A DNA stretch of 64,000 nucleotides. Source: Humulus lupulus. Lineage: Eukaryota; Streptophyta; Magnoliopsida; Rosales; Cannabaceae. The first letter of the stretch is position 1; the number at the start of each line of letters is the position of its first letter. Both the position numbers and the translations under genes were made by a program. The notes beneath the pieces are model-generated. The model did no database searches, had not been told where the DNA came from, and saw only the letters and a program-made list of their open reading frames with translations. The DNA lies in NCBI RefSeq assembly GCF_963169125.1, contig NC_084801.1, positions 78,495,696-78,559,695 on the forward strand, given 5' to 3'. This document shows positions 56,990 through 64,000 of the stretch, piece after piece.

Positions 56990-57001
56990 TGGTATCAGAG
57001 C
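56990..57001 (+). other. Primer binding site of element I (initiator tRNA-Met)
   Basis: TGGTATCAGAGC three bases after the LTR end. Confidence 0.9.
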
Positions 57002-57189
57002 GTACCAAGGTTAAGGGTTCCTAAAGATAGGCTGGGCATGTACACTTGCCACTAAATACAAGGTCGACTCAGGGTTTGGTAACTATTTATGTGGTTGTGT
57101 GTTTAACTTCTTAAATAAGATATAAGTGCCTTTTCTACATGCATTATTAGGTAGCATAAGATATACTGATAGGGCCTAGCCCTTGACTG

Positions 57190-57450
57190 CTGCATGATTT
57201 AAATAGAATGTGCTTATTAGCACTAATATTGCTTGTGAATGCAAAGGAACCGTTTATTAGCGTTGTAATATGGATATGTTGGTCAGGACACGCTCATTAG
57301 TGTTGTCATAGATACATGCGTGCCAGAAAATGCTAATTAGCAATGTTAATTTTGATGAATATTAGGACATGCTTAGTAGCACCAGACTTGAATATGAATA
57401 TGAATCGACATGCTTATCAGCATGACTGTTTAATGTGAATGTGCTTAATT
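57190..57450 (+). repeat. 40-bp phased hairpin repeats in the element I leader
   Basis: Variants of TGCTTATTAGCA start at 57211, 57251, 57291, 57331, 57370 and 57411, a 40-bp period with a drift of one base. Most copies are short palindromes (for example GTGCTTATTAGCAC). The sequence between them is poorly conserved. It lies between PBS and gag, where RNA packaging signals are expected. Confidence 0.75.
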
Positions 57451-57958
57451 TTGGACTGTTGAATTGATTATTGGAGAAAATTATAAGCTTGGATGTATGC
57501 TTCCAAGGTAGATTGAATCATCAGCTAGCTAGGGAAATCAGGGCAGAATGATAGACAGGGTTAGGATAATGACCATGGTCAGACCCCATCGCCAGCTCCT
57601 GAGAATTGGCAGCAATTGCTTGCTGATTTGCAAGCCAGGGTATTGAGGCAGAAAGAAGAAATCTTCCTCCTAAGACAACAACAGGTTCCCATAGGGAACA
57701 TTTTACCAGAGGCACCACCTGTGATGGTGCCAATAGTTGAGCAACCGCTAGAGGCTGGGAATAAATGGGAACCTCTTTATGAACGCTTTAGGAAATAGCA
57801 CCCTTCAGTATTTGAGGGTAGTGCAGATCCGACTAAGGGCGAATAGTGGATTAGTATGGTTACCACCATCCTAGATTTTATGAGGATTGTTGATAATGAG
57901 AAGGTGGCTTGTGCCACATATATGTTTCGGGAGGATGCCCGAATCTGGTGGGAGGTGA

Positions 57959-58714
57959 TGTGAGAGTTAGTATCCCGTGATCCGCAGGGGGAAAGACCAG
58001 GTAAAAGTTGTTCAATCCCATATCACCAGGGGAAGGTCAAGTGTGATGATTCTAAGACTGTGTAGGTATGGGACTACACAGTTGAAGAAGGATTAAAGTG
58101 ATTGATGGGTACTACCTATGCAACAAGATGCATCTTCTTTTTGGTAGCCCAACACTTGAGAACTCCAAAGTTAAGTGTGCTTGACCTAGGGTAATCTCAT
58201 GATGGGCGGCCTCTTGGGAAGTTTTCCCACAAAGTGTGCGAGTGAAGACAAAGCACGCTGGAAAGACTCGTCTTGGTTTGTAGGGCCAGTCGTCATTCCA
58301 GGAAACAACTATAGTATGGTGGGGTGTTACATATGGTATCAGAGCCTTGACCCATCCATGAGTATGGTCAACGGGGACGTTGGACCCTTAACGGAGGGTG
58401 ATTGTGATAGTTAGCATCCCATGATCTGCAGATGGAAAGTCAGGGTAAAAGTTGTGCAATCCCACATCGCCCAGGGAAGGTTATGTGTGATGATTCTAAG
58501 ACTGTGTAAGTATGGGATTACACAGTTGAATGAGTACTACCTATGCCAACAAGACGCATCTTCTTCTCGATAGCCCATCACTTGATGGGTGACCTCCTAG
58601 GAAGTTTTCCCAAGAAGCGTGCGAGTGAGGACAAGGCATGCTGGAAAGACTAGTGTCATTTTTTCGGGCCAATCGTCATTCCAGGAAACAACCGTAGTGA
58701 CGTGGGATGTTACA
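57959..58714 (+). mobile_element. Cassandra-type TRIM retrotransposon with 5S rRNA-like LTRs
   Basis: A 756-bp non-coding element: LTR1 57959-58331 (373 bp, TGTGAGAGTTAG...GGTGTTACA), 71 bp internal, LTR2 58403-58714 (312 bp, TGTGATAGTTAG...GGATGTTACA). The PBS TGGTATCAGAGCC is at 58334-58346. Flanks GGTGA (57954-57958) and AGTGA (58715-58719) are a 4/5 TSD. LTR1 holds a 5S rRNA-like domain; LTR2 lacks ~61 bp of it. TRIMs of this build with 5S sequence are known as Cassandra and need proteins from other elements. It interrupts the element I gag. Confidence 0.9.
58107..58235 (+). promoter_or_regulatory. 5S rRNA-like domain (Pol III promoter) in Cassandra LTR1
   Basis: The stretch AGAACTCCAAAGTTAAGTGT (58159-58178) matches the plant 5S box A region, and GATGGGCGGCCTCTTGGGAA (58201-58220) the box C region, with a few changes. 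Pol III internal promoter boxes are therefore recognisable. LTR2 keeps only the box C part (GATGGGTGACCTCCTAGGAA, 58584-58603), so it cannot act as a complete promoter. It is not a 5S gene: it lies in an LTR and has diverged from 5S at several bases. Confidence 0.88.
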
Positions 58715-59480
58715 AGTGATATCCCAAACTAGAAATGTTAATGCCTTAGATTGGGAAGAGTTTCAGACTTTTTTAATGAAAAGTATTACAATGATTCCGT
58801 CAGGGCGGTAAAGGCTGAAGAGTTCAACAAATTACTTTCGGGCAACTCATCAGTGACTGAATATGCCTTGAAATTTGATAGACTGGCAAAGTCTGCGGAG
58901 GAGCTGGTGCCCACTGATGGGACTAGAAGGGAGAGGTTTGTCCAGGGGCTACACCCTATGATAGCCCGGGATGTTTGCATTACTATTGTGCCAGGAGTGA
59001 CTACCTATGCATAGGTTGTTGAGAAGGCGCTCACAGCTGATAGCGCAAAGAAAAATATTTGGAGCGAGAGCGCGGCCTGAAGAGACAATAGGAGGGTGGG
59101 ACCTCCATTTATGAGGTCAGGTAGGGGCGGGGTACCTAGTGATCAAAAAAGAAAGGCTCTTGATGCCTTTCCAGCTCCAGGCCCTGACAAGAGACTATGT
59201 GGTATTACAATAGGCCACCATGGCGGCAGTGAGGATTGGAGGAGTTTTCCTGTGTGCGTCAGATGCAAGAGGCGCCATATAGGGGAGTGTCGGGAAAAGG
59301 CCTGCTTTTTATTTGGGAAAGTGGGATACTTAAAGAAAGCTTTCCCAAAGGCAACAAAGGAAGAACCAAGAAAGGCGGATAATTTGACCCCATATCGAGT
59401 GTTCGCATTGACACAGGCAGAAGTTGAGGCTTGTCCCTTAGTAGTACAAGTCAGCTTTTTAGTGTTGGAACCCCTATTTT

Positions 59481-59872
59481 GATTGATCTTGTGCTACACA
59501 TCCTTTTATTGCTAGTAGATTTATTGATGGATTGTGTAGACCATGTGATTATTATGCTATGGGGTTCGGGACCTTATTTCCCACTAGAGAGTTAGTAGTA
59601 TCCAGGAGATGGTTCAGATCATAGCTAGTGACAGTTGACGACAAATAGTTATTAGTTGATTTGATAGATTTGGTTATGTCCAACTTCGATATGATTCTAG
59701 GTATGGACTGGTTAGTGAAGTATGGGACAATCATAGATTGCAGAAGGAAGATGGTAACCTTTGAGCTTGAAGTTTAGGATCCTTTTGTATTTGTTTGCAT
59801 TGTGCATGGACCCCTTGTATCTATGATATATGTATTGACGGCTAGAGATCTATTGCAAGGTGGTTGCATAGG
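59481..59872 (+). pseudogene. PR: Element I protease, heavily decayed
   Basis: In broken frames, wording of a gypsy protease end remains: LTVDDKQLLVDLIDL, then SNFDMILGMDWLVKYGTIID (about 59680-59740). The active-site D-T/S-G loop is not readable with confidence. The last five bases, ATAGG (59868-59872), are the left TSD of LTR K. Confidence 0.65.
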
Positions 59873-62249
59873 TGTAGCGTCCCAAATTTGCTAAAAAGGC
59901 TTAGGGCCTTGATTAGCGTGCCTGGAGGGCAATAATTAATTTATTATGTTAATATGTGAATTTGATGATTATGTGAGTAGAAATGCATGTTTAGGTGAAT
60001 TTCAGCCCCATTTGGTTGTTCAGGGCATAATTGTAATTTCAACCTGTTGAGGCCATAAATGCTATATTTATGAATATTGTGATTGACACCACGAGTGAGT
60101 GGTGATATATCTGTGATGCACGATCCGAGACAGTCCTAGGGAGAAGTTTAGCTAGAAAGTCACAACGGGGTGAATACCCGGTTCGGGAGGAGCCTAGGGG
60201 TATTTTGGGGATATAATATGAGTTTGGGATTTATTGAGTAATGCGTAGTAATTTAGTAATGATTTGAGTATGTCAGGATTAATAGGGATTTGTAGGAGTA
60301 CTGAAGGACTTAGCGGGATTTGGCAAATGACTAAACTACCCTTGGTGCTATTTGACGACTTAGACTAACTTAAGGGGGCAATTAAATCATTTTGGCAAAA
60401 GGATATAAACAATTTGGATGTTGGGGACTCTAGAAACACTTAGACAAAATAGAGGAAAGGAAGGAAAAGAACCAAATTTCTCTCAGCTCTCTCCCATTCG
60501 GTTCTCTCTCTCTCTCTCTCCATGGTGTTGGATTTTTGAAGGATCTTAGGCTAGAAATTCAAGAGTTCAAAGGCTTAGTTAGGATCAGAGGTAAGTTTTT
60601 AATTCAAATCTTTGTTGAATTCTGCTAGGAAGTGTTGTGAGTGGGAGCTGATTTGTATTTTGCTTTGTGGGTTGTTGGGATGAAGTTTTGGCAAGGTCAA
60701 GCTTAGGAGTCTGGAAATTTAAGCTTGGAACTGGATTTGAAAGCAGCTCACGGTCGAATTTCTACTTAAGGTAAGAATTTCATTGATTTCTGAAGTGAAT
60801 TTTCTGGTGTGGTTTAAGTTTCTACGAAATTTTAAACCACTATGTGATTTTGAGCTAGAATGGATGTTTCGGTGTGTTTCTGGTGTTTATGAGTTGCTAT
60901 ATTGTTTATTTGGAGTTTTTGCTCGAATTGGAACTTGGGTGTACTTCAGTAATGATTTGGGTATGTTTTGGCTCTGGAGAAATAGTTGGAAAAACCTAGA
61001 TTTATAAGTTCGCGTATGAGTGTCGCGACCATGTTCTTCTATGTCGCGGTGCTAGGACGAGTCTGGATAAGGAGCCCCTACTGGGTGTCGCAGCCCCTGT
61101 AGGGTTGTGCCGCTACGCTACACCATTTTCAGGGTATTGAATTTTTTGTTTTTAGGGCCTTGGCCTAGGGGGCTCGGGGGACGCTTTTGCCACCTTGTGT
61201 GGGGAAACAGGAGGTCCCGAGAGCACAGGATTGGTTCCGAGGTACAATTATGAATGGGTTAGAAACAAGAGTGTTACTTGTATGTTGTGATTAGGTTTTC
61301 AGCGAGGTTCGAGTTAGAGGAATGGGCTAGAGATTTTGATGCTCAAGAAGCTCGGGACACAGGTAAGAAAATTATTGTACCCGTAGAGCAGGGCGTGGCC
61401 CTATAGTTTGTATTTCGGCGCACGACCCTTTGTGATTGAATTGCAGGGTGTTGCCCTATTATTTGTGTTTTGTATTTGTTTAATTATTTCTTGATTATAT
61501 GCTATGTGTTGCATACTTGGGAATGAACGGCAAAGGCCGGGAACGGTGAAGGTTGAGAACGGCGAAGGCCAAGAACGGCAGGAAGGCGGGTACGGCAAGG
61601 GGCCGGGAACGACATTAAGCATGTGGAATGCAAGGCCGAGTACGGCAAGGTCCGGGAGCAGCGTTGAGAATGCAGAGTGCAAGCCGCTAGGGTGAGACCC
61701 TTCACAGATGCATGAGTCATCCTCCCGGTGTAGACCGCGAGCCCAGAGCCTGGTACAGCGCCTGCGAAGGCACGACCACTATATGTTTAACCTGTTGGCT
61801 ACTTTTTTATATGCTGATTAATAGATATGCATATGTTGATTATTTGTGCTGAGTTTTCTTGCTGGGCTTCGGCTCACGAGTGCTCTATGGTGCAGGTAAG
61901 GGCAAGGGAAAGGTTGACCAACCATGAGTACGGAGAGCGTGAAGCGACGTGTACATGTTCGGCCTACCTAGCTATCACAGTCAGGGTTATTTTGGGAAAA
62001 TGCAATGTATAGACTTGAATTTGTCGCCTAGTCGACCTTAAATGTATTTTGAGATGTAAAGTATTTTCTAAACAGTATTTTGGGATCCCAAATGTACAAC
62101 GCTTTATAATTTCAATGAATGAGTACATTCTCAAATTAAATGACTTTTATTACAGTTTAGCCAAAATTTTAACCTAAAACCTCGATTAGCGAGTTAATTT
62201 CACGTTTTAAACTCACTGAGTAATGACTCTAAGGAAGTATGGTGTTACA
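59873..62249 (+). mobile_element. LTR K: solo LTR with TSD ATAGG
   Basis: 2,377 bp, TGTAGCGTCCC...GTGTTACA, flanked by ATAGG at 59868-59872 and 62250-62254. No internal genes. It is the most complete example here of the long Tekay/Del-like LTR family and includes a TATA candidate TATAAA at 60404-60409, a CT microsatellite at 60500-60521, TCGCGAC near 61021, GGCAAGGCCG-type subrepeats at 61525-61670, and the block TTCGGCTCACGAGTGCTC at 61868-61885. It separates the protease and RT of element I. Confidence 0.93.
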
Positions 62250-62254
62250 ATAGG

Positions 62255-63245
62255 ATTCTAAGCCAGTGTGGTAGATTCCACTCAGGTGGTGCCATTGGGA
62301 CTAGAGGACACTAGATTAGTCTGTGAATTTGAGGATGTGTTTCTAGAGGATTTACTAGGGTTGCCACCACACAAAGATATTGAACTTGCGCCAGGGATGG
62401 AGCCAGTGTCTAGGGCATCCAACAGAATGGCCCCAGCAGAATTAAAAGAGCTAAAGGTATAGTTGTAGGAGCTATTAAACTTGGGTTTTATTAGACCCAG
62501 TTTCCCACCATGTGGAGCACCAATCCTGTTTGTAAAGAAGAAGGATCGTTCTCTGAGAATGTGTAGAGACTACAGAGAACTGAATAAGTTAACAATCAAG
62601 AACATGTATCATCTGCCAAGGATAGATGATCTGTTTGATCAATTTTAGGTTAAGATGGTATTCTCAAAGATAGATCTTCGATCTGGTTATCACCAGCTAA
62701 GGATTCAGGAGAGAGATATACAGAAGACTACCTTTTGTACCAGATATGGGCATTATGAGTTCTTATTTATGTCTTTTGGGTTCACTAATGCCCCAGCTAC
62801 ATTTATGGATCTGACGAGCAGGGTGTTCAAAGATTATCTAGACTGGTTTGTGATCGTCTTTATCGATGATATTTTGGTTTATTCTCAGTCAGAGTCAGAA
62901 CATGAGCAACATCTAAGGTTGGTTCTATAGAGACTGAGGAAACATAGGTTGTTTGCTAAGTTTAAGAAATGTGAAATCTGGTTACCTCAGGAAACTTTCC
63001 TTGATCATATTGTAAGTAAGGAGAGGATCAAGGTCGACCCAGCCAAGATTGAGGCAGTTAAAGATTGGCCAAGGCCAAGGAATTCCTCTGATATTAGGAG
63101 CTTCCTTGGGTTGGAAGGTTGTTACAGTCATTTTGTTGAAGGTTTCTCAAGGATTCCCACTTCATTGACTGAAATGACACGCAAGAATCAAAAGTTTGTT
63201 TGGTTAGAAAAGTGCGAGAACGACTTCCAAGAATTGAAGTAGAGA
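62255..63245 (+). pseudogene. RT: Element I reverse transcriptase
   Basis: After LTR K the pol reading resumes with [84 protein letters not shown] and FIDD (62859-62870, catalytic pair kept). Then come KKCEIWLPQETFLDHIVSKE and RSFLGLEGCYSHFVEGFSRI. In-frame stops at 62460, 62466, 62646, 62928 and 63240. The frame itself is hardly shifted, so decay is mostly by substitution. Chromovirus-type RT. Confidence 0.86.
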
Positions 63246-63722
63246 TTGATTAGAGCTCCTGTTCTGAATCTCCCGACAGATTAGGAGAAGTTTGTGATAT
63301 ATGTGATGCCTCACATCAAGGTTTGAGTTGTGTTCTTATGCAGTTAGGGAAGATGATTGCCTATGCATCATCCCAGTTGAAAGAGTATGAACAGAGATAT
63401 CCCACTCATGATCTAGAATTGGCAGCAGTGGTCTTCGCATTAAAGGTATGGAGGAATAACCTCTATGGGGAGAAGTGTGAGATTTACACTGACCACAAGA
63501 GCCTAAAGTACTTTTTCGAACAAAAAGACCTGAACATGAGACGGAGGCGTTGGCTTGAGTTGGTGAAGCATTATTGTGAAATCCTGTATCAGCCAGGGAA
63601 GGCCAACGTGGTGGCAGATGCCTTAAGCCGGAAGGGTCCGAGACAGAGATACAGTGTGAGACAGATATCTAGAAAGTTGGCAGAGGATATGACCAGAGCT
63701 GGTATAGAGTTACTGGTGGGCT
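63246..63722 (+). pseudogene. RH: Element I RNase H
   Basis: Open piece 63323-63724 contains [36 protein letters not shown], the Asp motif [12 protein letters not shown] and the end block [10 protein letters not shown]. The first catalytic DAS motif (~63300) reads DASHQG-like out of frame. One RNase H only, without aRNH, in contrast to the Tat elements. TAG 63722 ends the piece. Confidence 0.85.
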
Positions 63723-64000
63723 AGCTAGCTAACATTACGCTACAGTGTACGCTGTTGGAGATAATAAAGAAACGTCAGTTGGGTGATCCACAACTAACAA
63801 AGATCAGAGAGGAGGTCCTAGCTGAAGTGTTTAGGGATTATAGAGTGTTAGATCTGGGCTTGTTAAGATATAAGGGTCAGATCTGTGTTCCAATAGACAC
63901 TATTATCAGACGGGAGATTCTGGATGAATCTCATACTACCCCTTATTCTTTGCTTCCATGCACCACAAAGATGTACCAGGATGTGAGATTGCTGTATTGG
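63723..64000 (+). pseudogene. IN: Element I integrase start, cut by window end
   Basis: Linker wording VLDLGLLRYKGQICVP, then RREILDESHTTPYSLLPC and TTKMYQDVRLLYW, the H...H part of the integrase zinc finger of Tekay/Del elements. The rest lies beyond 64000. Confidence 0.8.

Larger units (their letters stand above)
57520..59480 (+). pseudogene. gag: Element I gag, split by Cassandra
   Basis: Frame with stops from about 57550. LLADLQARVLRQKEEIFLLR gives a heptad-like start, then HPSVFEGSADPTKGE and ACATYMFREDARIWWEVM (capsid) up to 57958. After the TRIM: FFNEKYYNDSVRAVKAEEFN, SVTEYALKFDRLAKSAEELV, RFVQGLHPMIARDVC and two zinc-knuckle remnants, CVRCKRRHIGEC (good) and CFLFGKVGYLKKAF (three ligands lost). 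Stops at 59012 and 59078 among others. Gag would form the particle; this copy cannot. Confidence 0.83.
54543..64000 (+). mobile_element. Element I: Tekay/Del-like gypsy element, incomplete in window
   Basis: 5' LTR 54543-56986, PBS, leader with 40-bp repeats, gag, protease, RT, RNase H, start of integrase. It continues off the right edge. It carries two later insertions, the Cassandra TRIM in gag and solo LTR K after protease. RT blocks ([22 protein letters not shown]) and the knuckle pair fit the Tekay/Del chromovirus group. Coding parts have many stops. Confidence 0.88.

Noticed and set aside
58159..58220. A genuine 5S rRNA gene
   Set aside because: The 5S-like stretch lies inside a 373-bp LTR with PBS and TSD, has diverged at several bases, and is partly deleted in the second LTR. 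Cassandra fits better.

Overview
The window is plant nuclear DNA made almost entirely of nested LTR retrotransposons. I see no intact host gene. Evidence for a flowering plant (probably a eudicot; I cannot name the species): Ty3/gypsy elements of the plant Tat type with two RNase H domains and an antisense gene, plant chromovirus-like Ty3 elements with ~2.2-2.4 kb LTRs, Ty1/copia remnants, and a Cassandra-type TRIM carrying 5S rRNA sequence. There is no operon organisation, no tRNA or rRNA gene and no CRISPR array.

Layout. 1-870: start of a minus-strand long LTR (LTR B), inserted in another (LTR A, 871-1486 plus 14099-15819). LTR A is split by element 1 (1487-14093, plus strand), a full-length Tat-type element with 776-bp LTRs and target-site duplication (TSD) ATATC. 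LTR A, solo LTR C (15875-18055) and element 2 (19142-30809, minus strand, full-length Tat-type) all sit in one old minus-strand copia element (copia D), whose pieces lie at 15820-15874, 18056-19141 and 30810-31183. 31188-32256 is a truncated minus-strand long LTR (E). 32257-36975 is a decayed plus-strand gypsy element (F). 36976-37463 is a fragment of another long-LTR element (G) with its polypurine tract. 37464-49501 is element 3, an old minus-strand Tat-type element, broken by a solo LTR (39726-41627, TSD GACAC) and by LTR H (45306-47196). 49502-50880 holds one short ORF that is not recognisably a retroelement. 50880-54542 is copia J (minus strand). 54543-64000 is element I, a Tekay/Del-like gypsy element running off the window, whose gag contains the Cassandra TRIM (57959-58714) and whose protease-RT junction contains solo LTR K (59873-62249, TSD ATAGG).

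How the parts work together. In the three Tat-type elements, gag, protease, RT, RNase H, a second archaeal-type RNase H and integrase run in the sense direction. A separate gene on the opposite strand lies between integrase and the 3' LTR. In elements 1 and 2 this gene has its own TATA box, an intron in its 5' UTR and several coding exons. All three elements also carry a second copy of the polypurine tract (CTTGGGGGGC) between integrase and the end of the antisense gene, and in elements 1 and 3 a minisatellite lies right beside it. This shared layout is the most interesting pattern in the window. All retroelement ORFs are broken by stops or frameshifts, so none of these copies looks autonomous.
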